A program made the position numbers and the translations under genes. Below the pieces are notes generated by a model. The model worked only from the letters and a program-made list of their open reading frames with translations. It was not told the DNA's origin and ran no database searches. DNA of 25,499 nt from Clostridiales bacterium (GTDB taxonomy: Bacteria; Bacillota; Clostridia; Christensenellales; Borkfalkiaceae): NCBI GenBank assembly GCA_021635425.1, contig JAJWOJ010000004.1:1-25499 (forward strand), in the 5' to 3' direction. Shown here piece by piece: positions 6,258 through 15,918 of this stretch (its first letter is position 1; each line of letters opens with the position of its first letter).

Positions 6258-9200
6258 ATGGTTAAAAAAATCAGCAAAAAATTATCTGTCGCAATTCTTG
6301 CGATCGTCTTTGCGGCGTCGCTCGTATTCGCATTCGTCGGCGTTTTACCGACAAGCGCGAAAGCAGACGCAGCCAAAGCCGTGGAAGATATCATCGATCT
6401 TTCCAAAGGTCCTAACGAGGGCGTAGGTCAGCCTAACGGCGACGCGGCAGGCAACGCAATCAAGGTTCACTTCAAAGACGTAAACCTCTCCGACGGAAGC
6501 TTTATGGAAGACGCAGTCGTTTCCAACGGCGTTAAGATAGGCGACCTCATCGTCGTTGATAACGGCACGGCAAGCAAAACCGTTTCGCAGTGGGTTGCAG
6601 ACAGCGGCAAAAGGGCATTCAGAATAGCCGTTTACGGCCCCGGAATGTATCTTCAGTGCGAAAACGGAGTTGTTAACAAAGATGATATCAAATACGTTAC
6701 TTTCAAAGCGGGATTCACGCTTTTCGAAGGTACGGCAGGAACTGCGGGAGACTGGGTTTTCTCCAAAACCGCTTCCACGAAAGTTGAAGGCACCGAGTTT
6801 GCAACCGACCTTAAACTTTACGTAAACTTCACGGGTAACGCGTTCGAATACGCAACCGATACCCTCACCGTTAAAACTGCTCCCACGAAGACCGTTTACG
6901 AAATCGGCGAAACTTTCGATCCTACGGGAATGACTCTTGAAGCCGTTACCGAAACGAGCGGAACGAAGACTATCGACGTAACGAGCGCAATGTGTTCGGT
7001 TGATCTTTCCACCGCAGGAGAAAAAACTGTTACCGTTTCTTACGGCGGAAAGAAGGTTACTCAGGTTGTTACCGTTAAAGCAGCAGAAAAAATTCTCACC
7101 TCTGTAGCGTACAAGAGCGGCTCTGTTTCTATCGAACAGAACGGAAGCAAAAAAGAACTGACTCTCAACGCGCTTAAAATAACGGCTTCTTATGAAGGCG
7201 GCGAAACCGAAGACGTAGACGTTACCGCAGACATGATCTCGGTAAACCCTGCCAACCTCGGCACTGTTAAATGTAAAGTAACTTACACCCTCGGCACGCA
7301 GACCAAAACTTGCGAAATCGACGTAACCGTTACCGAAAGAACTACCGCATTCACCGCGGAAAACATCTACCCTATTCCCCTGGACGGATATTATACGGGA
7401 GAAGACGGCGGAGACAAAAAGGTTAACGACGGCGGAATCAGCATCTGGTTCACAACCAACGCGGGCTACGGCGAAGAAAAAGCTTACAGCGGTCTCGGCG
7501 AAAAATGGTACAGCGACAATGCGGAAATTCACGGCATCGTTAAAGCGCACGTTCTTATAAACGGAAAGACCTTCGACGAACTCAACGCGGAAGGCGCGGG
7601 TCTTGCGAGATACCTCATCGGCTGGTACGGAGACGGTAACCTCTGCCTTCGTATTCACACCGACGGTTCGTTCAAATACGACAGCGTAAAAACTATAACC
7701 TTGCTTAAAGGTTTTCAGCTTTACAACAAAGAATTTGCTCCGCTCGGCGTTCCCACTCCCTGCGATTACACAATCGAACTTGCGGATAAACCAGGAACTT
7801 CCGACAAAATGTTCGTAAGAAAGACCGAGAGCGTCGAAATCGCGACCGCTCCCGCTAAAACGGAATATTTCGTAGGCGACGAGTTCGATAAAGGCTCTAT
7901 GGCAATCAAAGCTGTCTACACGGACGGCGGATATGCGATTATCCCCGTTAAGGACAGAATGATTTCCTACGACTTCTCTGCCGCAAACGACGAAAGCCCC
8001 GTTACCGTAACTTACAACGGAAAAACGGCTGCCGTGAACGTAAAAGTTACCGAACGTCCCGCGACGCTTACATCCATAGCGGTTAAGGACGGAGCCAAAC
8101 TCTTCCTTAAACAGTATTCTCTCGCCAAAAACCTTACCCCCGACGCCAAACTCGTTCTCACTTACTCAAACAACACTACCGAAGAAGCAGCACTTAAAGC
8201 GGAAATGATTTCGGGTTACACAAACGAAACCGTAGGCGCGGGCAAAGCAACCGTAACTTACAAAGAACTTACTTGCGAAATCGACTACACCGTTTCAGCA
8301 TATGACGAAACCTCCACTTTGAAAGGAATTTCTTACGGTCGCGAACAGACGACTGCTCAGCAGGGCGGCGTAAGCATCGAACTCGATAGAACGGATAACG
8401 ATAATCTTAAAGCTCTCTGGTGCATAGATAAAGCGGCTTCCGCGGTTATCGGAAAGACGAACGGCGATTTCGTTACGATAAACGGCGAAACCGTTACTTC
8501 CCTCGTTGCAAGCGGAAAAGTTGCGCGTATGTGGGTATACGGCAAACTCCTCGGCTTCCATATCGACGACGAGAATTTCATGGCAACCGTTAAAGGCGGC
8601 GCGGAAATCTGCATCCTTCCGGGCTTTGCATGGTCTTTAAACTCCGGCGACGCATGGGGCGCATCGGATAAATACGGCGAATATTCGATTATCGAAAACG
8701 CAGTCGTAACCAAACCCATGTACTTCTGCTTCAAAGACGGAAAGTGCGCGAAGGTTATCGACGGAATCGTCCTTAAAGGCGAACCCAAGGCAAACTATTA
8801 TAAAGACGACGTTATAAGCGTTGCAGGGCTTACCCTCGAAGTATCCTATAAGGGTCTTGAAAAAGAAGTTGTTGCTTTAACAACCGAAATGTGCGATTAC
8901 GACTTTACAACCGCAGGCGAAAAGGTTGTAACCGTAACTTACGAAGGAAAGACGACAACCTTCAACGTAACCGTCGAAGAGGTTAAACTTACGGGCATCA
9001 GAATAGATACCGATCCTTCGAAGACAAACTACGATTTCGGTATCGATAACGAACTCGACTTAACAAATCTCGTCGTTAAGGCGATATACGGCAACGGCAC
9101 GGAAGAAATCATCGACAATTCTTCGCTTAAGTTCGAAGGTTTCGATTCCCGCAAATTCGGAACGGAAACAATTGCCGTCAAATACGGCGAATTCTCCGCT

Positions 9201-10178
9201 ACGTTCGAAATCAACGTACTCGACATTTCCAAGGACAAATATCTTTCCGTCGAATACGATTCGGGCGCGGCTTCCTACGAAGCCACTCAGCACAAATCGC
9301 TCGTAATCTCCTTTGTAACGAACGGCGTTTACGAAGATTTAGGTTCCTTCTGGAAGACCGATAAATACGATTACGTTGCCGATTACATGCTCATCAACGG
9401 CAGGAAGGTTTCCGACCTCATCAAAGAAGGAAAGGTTACCCGTCTCTGCACCTGGGCGGCTCAGCTCGTAATTCACCTCGACACATGCGACCTTGTCCCC
9501 GCAACGTGGGTTGACAAGAGACAGAATCCCGACGACGAAAACGATAACGGTATGCACTATATCGAAGGCGTTTCCAAAGTTGTCGAAACGGTTACTTTCC
9601 TTCCGGGATTCCAGTGGTATACCACCGTTCCCGCAAGTTCGACAGGCTGGGGCGACGATTCTTACGATAAAGCAGTCGCTTTAAAAGGCGCCGTTCTGAA
9701 AGAAAAAATCGAACTCACCAATGTGGACGGTTACGGTTGGAGAAGAGAACTTAAAAAGGACGAGAACGGAGAGGTTGCCGAAGACGCGCTCACGATCGTT
9801 TCCCTTCCCTCCAAAACTGTTTATAAAGTAGGCGAAGCTCTTAACCTTAGCGGCATGGAAATCCTTGCCAAATACGCAGACGGCGGCGAAGTAACACTCA
9901 CCCCCAACTTCAGCGAAACGGAAGGTTATAAGAGAAACGAAGCGGGCGAACAGACCATAACTTACACCTATAACGGGATTAAACTTTCCTTCAAGGTTAC
10001 CGTTACCGACGACTCGCAGGAACCGGGCGATTCGGGCAGTTCCGACTCCTCGGCAACAGGCGGATCTTCCGAAAACACGACGGGAGGCTGCTTCGGCTCG
10101 GTAAGCGCAGGCGGGTTAGCGGTTATCGGTTTAGCGGCGGCTGTAATTTGTCTTAAGAAGAAAAAGGAAAACGTATGA
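6258..10178 (+). CDS. Large modular cell-surface protein: Big_3-like repeats plus four copies of an unrecognised module
   Basis: This 1306-residue exported protein has a signal peptide (residues 1 to about 36, ending TSAKA). Two module types alternate. Type M (unrecognised) is at about 65-160, 392-493, 703-796 and 1013-1117, with a common pattern of INGxxVxxL, an Arg-containing strand and a final LxGFxW. Type B resembles bacterial Ig-like group 3 domains (for example KTVYEIGETFDPTGM and AGEKTVTVSYGG). B modules are at about 210-275, 279-361, 526-600, 604-681, 833-907, 910-989 and 1177-1252. The order is M-BB-M-BB-M-BB-M-B. A Ser/Gly-rich linker leads to a C-terminal GGCFGS, a hydrophobic helix and KKKK, which looks like a surface-sorting signal. 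No catalytic motif is seen. By context it may bind or hold the target polysaccharide at the cell surface. The strong AGGAGG fixes the start. Confidence 0.85.
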   Translation: MVKKISKKLSVAILAIVFAASLVFAFVGVLPTSAKADAAKAVEDIIDLSKGPNEGVGQPNGDAAGNAIKVHFKDVNLSDGSFMEDAVVSNGVKIGDLIVVDNGTASKTVSQWVADSGKRAFRIAVYGPGMYLQCENGVVNKDDIKYVTFKAGFTLFEGTAGTAGDWVFSKTASTKVEGTEFATDLKLYVNFTGNAFEYATDTLTVKTAPTKTVYEIGETFDPTGMTLEAVTETSGTKTIDVTSAMCSVDLSTAGEKTVTVSYGGKKVTQVVTVKAAEKILTSVAYKSGSVSIEQNGSKKELTLNALKITASYEGGETEDVDVTADMISVNPANLGTVKCKVTYTLGTQTKTCEIDVTVTERTTAFTAENIYPIPLDGYYTGEDGGDKKVNDGGISIWFTTNAGYGEEKAYSGLGEKWYSDNAEIHGIVKAHVLINGKTFDELNAEGAGLARYLIGWYGDGNLCLRIHTDGSFKYDSVKTITLLKGFQLYNKEFAPLGVPTPCDYTIELADKPGTSDKMFVRKTESVEIATAPAKTEYFVGDEFDKGSMAIKAVYTDGGYAIIPVKDRMISYDFSAANDESPVTVTYNGKTAAVNVKVTERPATLTSIAVKDGAKLFLKQYSLAKNLTPDAKLVLTYSNNTTEEAALKAEMISGYTNETVGAGKATVTYKELTCEIDYTVSAYDETSTLKGISYGREQTTAQQGGVSIELDRTDNDNLKALWCIDKAASAVIGKTNGDFVTINGETVTSLVASGKVARMWVYGKLLGFHIDDENFMATVKGGAEICILPGFAWSLNSGDAWGASDKYGEYSIIENAVVTKPMYFCFKDGKCAKVIDGIVLKGEPKANYYKDDVISVAGLTLEVSYKGLEKEVVALTTEMCDYDFTTAGEKVVTVTYEGKTTTFNVTVEEVKLTGIRIDTDPSKTNYDFGIDNELDLTNLVVKAIYGNGTEEIIDNSSLKFEGFDSRKFGTETIAVKYGEFSATFEINVLDISKDKYLSVEYDSGAASYEATQHKSLVISFVTNGVYEDLGSFWKTDKYDYVADYMLINGRKVSDLIKEGKVTRLCTWAAQLVIHLDTCDLVPATWVDKRQNPDDENDNGMHYIEGVSKVVETVTFLPGFQWYTTVPASSTGWGDDSYDKAVALKGAVLKEKIELTNVDGYGWRRELKKDENGEVAEDALTIVSLPSKTVYKVGEALNLSGMEILAKYADGGEVTLTPNFSETEGYKRNEAGEQTITYTYNGIKLSFKVTVTDDSQEPGDSGSSDSSATGGSSENTTGGCFGSVSAGGLAVIGLAAAVICLKKKKENV

Positions 10179-12049
10179 AAAAGAAAATAAAAATCGCAAG
10201 CGGAATTCTTGCTTGCTCGCTTGCCGTAACGGCTGCCGCTTCATGCGGCACCGTATCGGGCGGAGATTCGGTAACTCCCGAATCTCCGCAGGAAAGCGTT
10301 TTCCACGGGTATGACGAAAGCAAACGCGTGGAAGACACGAGAACGATTACCGATCGGGAATACACCGTTTTAAACATCGCAGGTACCGACGATTACGGCA
10401 GAAGCATCGTAACCGTGGACGGCAAAAAGGACAACGAAAAATACGTCGGCATGTTCTTTTTCCTCACGCTCGGTCAGCATGCAAACCACAAGGGTATTTA
10501 CGATATAAGCAAAATCACTCAGGACGGACTCGATCCCGACGCTTTCCAATCCAACTCAAAGGCTTCGCCCGTAGGCGCGGCGCATTTCTGGGGCGAACCC
10601 GTTTTCGGATATTACAATTCTACCGATGAATGGGTTATCCGAAAGCAGGTGGAACTTCTTACCATGGCGGGTATCGATTTCATCGTTTTAGACACGTCGA
10701 ACGCCGTTTTATATCGACAGGTTACGGACGTACTCTTCCCCGTTATGCTCGAGTATAAAAAGGCGGGATGGAACGTACCCAAGGTAATGTATTACCTTGC
10801 GAGCAACAACAACGAAAACACCAGATACCCCGAAGATTTACGCACGGTTTATAACTATTTCTATGCGGACGGTACTTATAAAGATCTTTGGTTCTGCCCC
10901 AACGGCAAGCCGATGATAACCCGTCACGAACTTGCGAACGACGCATTTTTAAAGACCTTCGACGGCGGTAAATATTACGACTTCTTCGAGTTCAAAACCC
11001 GTCAGTGGCCGACGAACGACTATCCGAAAGAAGACGGCGCGTCCTGGATGGAATTCGAATATCCGCAATACCTTCACGGCGACTGGCTTTCCATATCCGT
11101 CGCCCAGCATTACAGCGTTCGTTTCAGCGACACTATAGGCACGCACGGAAGAGGTTACATCGAAGAAACGGGCGAAAACGACCACGAAAATTACGGCAAA
11201 GGCGCAAACTTCCAGTCGCAATGGCAAACGGCTTTCGATTACGAAGCGAAAGGCTTTAACGTAAAATACGCGTTCATCACGGGCTGGAACGAATGGGTTG
11301 CCGAAAAAATGGTAGACAAATCGGGCGTTTACTTCACCGTCGATCAGTTCAACGAAGAATATTCGAGAGACATCGAGCCTTGCGTAAACGAAAAGGTTGC
11401 GGATAACTTCTACATGCAGACTATCCGCAACATAAAAGCGTTCAACTATAACGAAGCAAAACATTACGTCTACCCGAAAACCACCGTGGACATGAGCCGC
11501 GACGGCGAGGAATGGAACAATATCCGCGCTTTCGTCGATTTTACGTCCGATTGTAAGGACCGCGACGCGTTCGGAATGGTTAAAACGGTTAAATATACCG
11601 ATAAATCGGGAAGAAACGACATCGAAACGGTTAAAGTTGCGAGAGACGACGAATATCTCTACTTCCGCGTAACGACCAAAGACGACGTAACAGCGTACCA
11701 AAGCGGCGACGAAAAATGGATGAATATCCTTTTGAAAACCGACAACGGCAAAACGCTTTGGAACGGCTATAATTACGTCTTAAACCGCTCCGTATCGGGC
11801 GGCAAAACCTCGATAATGAGAGCTTCGAAAGACGGAAAGAGCCTTGAAAAATGCGGCGAAGGCGAAGTTAAGGTTTACGGAAAAACCATGCTCGTTAAAG
11901 TCGCGCTTAAAGACCTCGGTCTTTCTTCCGACAACTATCATATAGAATTCAAGGTTGCCGACAACGTTGCGGGCTACGATCACATCGAGCTTTACCGCTC
12001 GGGCGACGTCGCTCCCATCGGCAGACTTAACTATTCTTACGGCTATTAA
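10175..12049 (+). CDS. Lipoprotein with GH99/GH71-like barrel and C-terminal CBM9-like domain
   Basis: This is a probable cell-surface endo-acting glycoside hydrolase, specificity unknown. Lipobox AASC gives Cys24 as the lipid anchor. Residues about 85-420 look like the TIM barrel of the GH99/GH71/WbsX-like group, with an early GMFFFLTLGQH strand, GIDFIVLDTSN, and ITGWNEW (E373), followed by FTVDQFNEEYSRDIEP. True GH99 enzymes have two catalytic Glu in an NEWxE arrangement; here the next Glu is one residue further on (NEWVAE, E377), so it is a relative rather than a canonical GH99. Residues about 430-620 (DGEEWNNIRAFVDF, DDEYLYFRVTTKDD) match CBM9/DOMON-like sugar-binding folds. It overlaps the preceding stop by 4 nt (ATGA), so it is coupled to the surface-protein gene. 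Confidence 0.75.
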   Translation: MKKKIKIASGILACSLAVTAAASCGTVSGGDSVTPESPQESVFHGYDESKRVEDTRTITDREYTVLNIAGTDDYGRSIVTVDGKKDNEKYVGMFFFLTLGQHANHKGIYDISKITQDGLDPDAFQSNSKASPVGAAHFWGEPVFGYYNSTDEWVIRKQVELLTMAGIDFIVLDTSNAVLYRQVTDVLFPVMLEYKKAGWNVPKVMYYLASNNNENTRYPEDLRTVYNYFYADGTYKDLWFCPNGKPMITRHELANDAFLKTFDGGKYYDFFEFKTRQWPTNDYPKEDGASWMEFEYPQYLHGDWLSISVAQHYSVRFSDTIGTHGRGYIEETGENDHENYGKGANFQSQWQTAFDYEAKGFNVKYAFITGWNEWVAEKMVDKSGVYFTVDQFNEEYSRDIEPCVNEKVADNFYMQTIRNIKAFNYNEAKHYVYPKTTVDMSRDGEEWNNIRAFVDFTSDCKDRDAFGMVKTVKYTDKSGRNDIETVKVARDDEYLYFRVTTKDDVTAYQSGDEKWMNILLKTDNGKTLWNGYNYVLNRSVSGGKTSIMRASKDGKSLEKCGEGEVKVYGKTMLVKVALKDLGLSSDNYHIEFKVADNVAGYDHIELYRSGDVAPIGRLNYSYGY

Positions 12050-12060
12050 AATTTATTTGC

Positions 12061-12092
12061 GGCTATTTCCCGCCTCTCGGCGGGAGATAGCC
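12061..12092 (+). terminator. Intercistronic GC-rich hairpin (weak or partial terminator, or mRNA stabiliser)
   Basis: GGCTATTTCCCGCC / TCTC / GGCGGGAGATAGCC forms a 14-bp stem with one G-U pair, just after the GH99-like gene stop. Only CGTTTAAGG follows, so termination would be partial. It lies immediately before the ribosome site of the next gene and may set relative expression of the two operon halves. Confidence 0.5.
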
Positions 12093-12106
12093 CGTTTAAG
12101 GAATTT

Positions 12107-12925
12107 ATGAAAATAAGATCTTTTCTTGTTTTATTATCCCTTGTCATGCTCATCGGACTTATCGCCTGCGGACAATCCGACAACGGCTCGGTAGCAGGCG
12201 AAAGCATTGCGAGCGAAACTCATTCCGGAAGCGAAACCGCATCCGAAAGCGCCCGCAAGCCGAAAGGAAATTATATTACGGCAATTCTCGGCGACAGCTT
12301 TACCGATAAAGGGGTTTACAGCGACATAGTAACCGAACACTACACCGATTATCTTTACGAACACTGCACTTTTATCGACAATATTCAGAATTTAGGCTAC
12401 GCGGGTTCGTGCATTGCGGGGCTTCCCGATAAAGAAGGAAAAATGAGTCCGTCGTTCATCGAGAGATGCAATCGGATAAAAGCAAGCGTAAATCTCGTTA
12501 TCGTCTTCGGCGGAACAAACGATTACGGCATAGGTTCGTCCACTCTCCCGAATCCCTTGGGAACTTACGGCGACGAAAGCCCCGAAACTTTCTACGGCGG
12601 ATTGTTTACGCTCATAAACAATATCGAAAAAGACCACCCGAACGCGAAAATAGTTTTCGTTACGCCTATATACAGGCGCGAACAGGAAATGGGCGGAATT
12701 CCGTATAAAAACAAATACGGCTTCACCCTCGACGAGTACGCGGCGGCGATTACCGAAACTTGCGAAAAACGCGGGATCTGCTGTATCGACGCATTCAACG
12801 GTCTTACCGAAATAAACGCCGACACTTATGAAGAATACGAAGTGGACGGCTTACACTTAAACAATGAAGGCAATATTCTTCTCGGGAAATATCTCGCGGA
12901 AGAATTGGCAAAAATATTAGACTAA
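12107..12925 (+). CDS. SGNH/GDSL-family esterase lipoprotein
   Basis: This is a probable extracellular carbohydrate esterase that removes acyl (for example acetyl) groups from the glycan. Lipobox LIAC places the lipid anchor at Cys21, followed by a Ser/Glu-rich linker to about residue 52. The SGNH blocks are all present: block I GDSF (nucleophile S64), block II Gly (LGYAGS, G100), block III GGTND (N138) and block V DGLHLN (D247, H250), giving the S64/D247/H250 triad. At 272 residues the length is usual for the family. The ATG follows AAGGAAT after the hairpin at 12061-12092. The fold and chemistry are secure; the substrate is inferred from context, and other acyl esters are possible. Confidence 0.9.
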   Translation: MKIRSFLVLLSLVMLIGLIACGQSDNGSVAGESIASETHSGSETASESARKPKGNYITAILGDSFTDKGVYSDIVTEHYTDYLYEHCTFIDNIQNLGYAGSCIAGLPDKEGKMSPSFIERCNRIKASVNLVIVFGGTNDYGIGSSTLPNPLGTYGDESPETFYGGLFTLINNIEKDHPNAKIVFVTPIYRREQEMGGIPYKNKYGFTLDEYAAAITETCEKRGICCIDAFNGLTEINADTYEEYEVDGLHLNNEGNILLGKYLAEELAKILD

Positions 12926-12940
12926 AAAGGTTAAATTGCT

Positions 12941-15196
12941 ATGGATTACAAATTTGACGAGAAAAAAGGAATTTTCACCCTTTACAATCCCGAAACGGGA
13001 AAAGATTGGAGCAACCATTTTTTCAACGATTTAAGTTATATAACGAGCGTTACGCACACAGGCGCGTCTTTTTCGAGATACGTCGATAAAAATTCGGTGC
13101 AGGTCACGTTCGACTGCCCTCTTTCGGCGTTTTTGTATTTAAGAGACGCGGAAAGCAAAAAATATTGGAACATTGCGGGTTATCCTTCGCTCAACAAAGT
13201 CAACAACTACAAGTGCGAACACGGGCAGCAGTTCACGAGAATATCCTCCACCGCTCATAAAATAGCGGCTTCGATAACTTACGCGATTGCCCCGAGCGAC
13301 ACCCGCGAAGTGTGGAAAGTTTCACTCGTCAATAAAGACAAAAAAAGGCGTTTAATCGACTTATTCCCTATCTTAGCATTCGATCTCAACGGTTTTGCAC
13401 AGCCCGTTTACTATAGCTCGGTCACCACTTCTTTCACCGAGTTTGTGGAAAAGGCGAACGCCGTTTTCAACGAGAATCACGACCCGTACCGCCCGCACGA
13501 ATTATCCTCGGGATATATTATGTCGAGCGAACCCGTTTTCTCTTACGACGGAAATTACGAAAAGTTCATCGGCACGATGGGAACGCAGACAAAGCCGTAT
13601 ATTCTCGAACACGGGCTTGACTGCACCAAATCCGCCGCAACGGTGAGAACGCGCGGCGGAATTTTGCAAAACCGCGTCGAATTAACCCCCGGAGAACAAA
13701 AGGACGTCTATTTCGTAATGGGGCTTATCGAGAGCAAGGAAAAGCTCATTTCCCGCCATGACGAACTTATTTCCGAATGCGAAAGCATTATTTTAAATGC
13801 CCTAAACGGCGAAAACCGCTTCGGAAGCCTCAGGACGAAATGTCCCGAGCCGCAATTCAACCGCATACTTAACTTCTGGGCGGAACATCAGGTATCCTAT
13901 TGCATGCTCGGCAAAAAAGCCGTGAGAGACAACGCTCAGCTCGGCATGGCGATGTTAAACTTCAATCTGCCGCTTGCAAAAAAGACTATCGACGAATGCG
14001 TCGCGCATCAGTATAAAGACGGTCACGCGGTGTTGACCTGGTATCCCTACCTCGAACCGAATATCTACTCCGACCCGTCCGCCTGGATGATTTACGCGGC
14101 TTGCGGATACGTAAAGGAATCGGGCGATTTCGATTACCTCAAAACCGAACTCGACTATCTTGACGGCGGAAAAGCCACCGTTTACGAACATTTGAAACAG
14201 GCTATTAAATGGTTCGAACGCAAAGATAATTACGGCGCGAACGGGCTTCCGAGGATTCATCACGCCGATTGGAACGACGCGCTCAACATTCCCGACGACA
14301 AAGCCGAATCGGTGCTTATGGCAATGCTCATCTGCAAGGCATACGACGATATGATCGAGCTTTCGTCCTATTTAGGAGACGAAACATATGCGGCTACCCT
14401 TAAAAAAGCCAAGAAAAAGCTCGTTAAGGTTACAAACGAAAAGGCTTTCAACGGCGATTATTACGTCCGCGCGTTTTCAAAATTCGGCGTCGTGGGAGAC
14501 AAATCCTGCGAAAACGGCGGAAAGATTTACGTCAACACGCAAAGCTGGTCTATTCTCTCGGGAGTTTGCCCGAAAGACAGACTCGATAAGGTCATTGCGG
14601 CAATGGATTCCGCGGAAACGGACGAAGGCATTCCGATGTGCGTTCCGCCTTACAAAACCTATGACGAAACGGTTGGCAGAATGAGCGGAATGCTCCCCGG
14701 CGTTTACGAAAACGGCGGAATTTACAACCATGCGGGTTGTTTCAAAGTTATGGCGGACTGCGAGCTTAAAAGAGGCGACAACGCCGTAAACGCGCTTAAA
14801 AAAATCGCGCCCGACGGAAAATGCAATCCGTCGCGCGTGACGACCACGGAACCTTACGTATTCACCAACTGCTATTTAAAACATCCGTCCGTAGACATGC
14901 AGGTCGGATTCTCCTGGCAAACAGGGACTTCGGCATGGGGACTTATGTGTTATTATGAAGGGATTTTAGGGCTTCGGCGCGGTTACGACGGACTTCACGT
15001 CACCCCCGCTCTTCCCTCTTCCTGGAAGACTTGCGAAGCTTACAGAAATTACCGCGGGAATCGTCTGCATATAAAATACCTCAACAAGGGCGGCAAAAAT
15101 ATACGCCTTACGGTTGACGGAAAGAAAATAGAAGGAAACGTAGTTCCGCTGTTTAACGACAACGACGAACATTCCGTCAAAGTAGAACTTTACTGA
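12941..15196 (+). CDS. GH94-family glycoside phosphorylase (cellobiose/chitobiose-phosphorylase-like)
   Basis: This is a cytosolic enzyme (no signal peptide) that would split an imported beta-linked disaccharide or oligosaccharide with inorganic phosphate, giving a sugar 1-phosphate and saving ATP. An N-terminal beta-sandwich (about 1-270) and an (alpha/alpha)6 barrel (about 310-680) match GH94. The general-acid region HADWNDALN is present (D443/D446). The phosphate-site elements NHAG (H597) and TGTSAW (661-666) are also present, as is GMLPGVYENGG just before them. At 751 residues it is within the family range (about 750-830). It starts 15 nt after the esterase gene with a weak AAAAGG site. 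Members act on beta-1,4, beta-1,3, beta-1,2 and N-acetylated substrates, so specificity cannot be called. With a deacetylase pair nearby, a GlcNAc-type sugar is one possibility. Confidence 0.88.
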   Translation: MDYKFDEKKGIFTLYNPETGKDWSNHFFNDLSYITSVTHTGASFSRYVDKNSVQVTFDCPLSAFLYLRDAESKKYWNIAGYPSLNKVNNYKCEHGQQFTRISSTAHKIAASITYAIAPSDTREVWKVSLVNKDKKRRLIDLFPILAFDLNGFAQPVYYSSVTTSFTEFVEKANAVFNENHDPYRPHELSSGYIMSSEPVFSYDGNYEKFIGTMGTQTKPYILEHGLDCTKSAATVRTRGGILQNRVELTPGEQKDVYFVMGLIESKEKLISRHDELISECESIILNALNGENRFGSLRTKCPEPQFNRILNFWAEHQVSYCMLGKKAVRDNAQLGMAMLNFNLPLAKKTIDECVAHQYKDGHAVLTWYPYLEPNIYSDPSAWMIYAACGYVKESGDFDYLKTELDYLDGGKATVYEHLKQAIKWFERKDNYGANGLPRIHHADWNDALNIPDDKAESVLMAMLICKAYDDMIELSSYLGDETYAATLKKAKKKLVKVTNEKAFNGDYYVRAFSKFGVVGDKSCENGGKIYVNTQSWSILSGVCPKDRLDKVIAAMDSAETDEGIPMCVPPYKTYDETVGRMSGMLPGVYENGGIYNHAGCFKVMADCELKRGDNAVNALKKIAPDGKCNPSRVTTTEPYVFTNCYLKHPSVDMQVGFSWQTGTSAWGLMCYYEGILGLRRGYDGLHVTPALPSSWKTCEAYRNYRGNRLHIKYLNKGGKNIRLTVDGKKIEGNVVPLFNDNDEHSVKVELY

Positions 15197-15197
15197 A

Positions 15198-15917
15198 ATG
15201 GGCAGAAAATACCTCGTCATGAGCATAGACGACGGCACGGCTCAGGACGAACGGGTTATTTCGATTTTTAAAAAATACGGATTAACAGCCACGTTCAACA
15301 TAAACACAGGGATATTGGGAAAACGCGAGGAAATACCGATTACGGCTATGGACGGCAAGCCGTTAAAACACGACGTTGTAACCGAAAAACAGCTGTTAAA
15401 CGGCTTATACGCGGGTTTTGAGGTCGCTTGCCATACACGGACGCACCCTATGCTTACAACGCTTGACGAGGAAGAAATAAGGCGCGAAGCGTTCGGAAAC
15501 TATGACGACATATTAAGGCTTACAGGCACCGCGCCCGTAGGGATTGCTTACCCCGGGATGACTCCTAACTACAACGAAACGGTTATAAACATATTAAAAA
15601 CCGACGGCAGACTTTTATACGGAAGAACTATCGACGAAACGCTTGGGTTTTCACTTCCCGACGATTTTTATCGTTGGAATCCTACCTGTCAGTTCAGAGG
15701 CGAAAACCTCCTGCCGACAACCGAAAGGTTTTTAAAAGAAAACGCCGAAAAGGAAAGCAAACTCTTTTTCGTGTGGGGGCATTCTTACGAGTTCGATTTA
15801 GGTTACGACTGCTGGGAAAGGCTTGAAACCTTCTGCCGGAAAATTTCAAACGCAAAAGACGTAATAAATCTTACCTGCGCCGAATTTTGCGAAAAACAAA
15901 GGCGCGGCGAGGTGTAA
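15198..15917 (+). CDS. Cytosolic polysaccharide-deacetylase-family (NodB/CE4) protein
   Basis: This is a metal-dependent deacetylase-fold protein without a signal peptide, so it would act on imported oligosaccharides. The NodB motifs are visible: motif 1 SIDDG (D11, D12), motif 2 HTRTHP (H79, H83) for metal binding, motif 3 AYPG (117-120), and a late WGHS (H195). It is compact at 239 residues, essentially the catalytic domain alone. The start is one nucleotide after the GH94 stop and there is no real ribosome site, so it is likely coupled to that gene. It is a clear paralogue of the next gene, which is the exported version. Some NodB-fold proteins act on other N- or O-acyl groups, so the exact substrate is open. 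Confidence 0.87.
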   Translation: MGRKYLVMSIDDGTAQDERVISIFKKYGLTATFNINTGILGKREEIPITAMDGKPLKHDVVTEKQLLNGLYAGFEVACHTRTHPMLTTLDEEEIRREAFGNYDDILRLTGTAPVGIAYPGMTPNYNETVINILKTDGRLLYGRTIDETLGFSLPDDFYRWNPTCQFRGENLLPTTERFLKENAEKESKLFFVWGHSYEFDLGYDCWERLETFCRKISNAKDVINLTCAEFCEKQRRGEV

Positions 15918-15918
15918 A

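Noticed and set aside
6345..7658. Minus-strand open frame of 437 residues opposite the surface-protein gene
   Set aside because: It arises from codon bias of the plus-strand gene; no domain, no start context.
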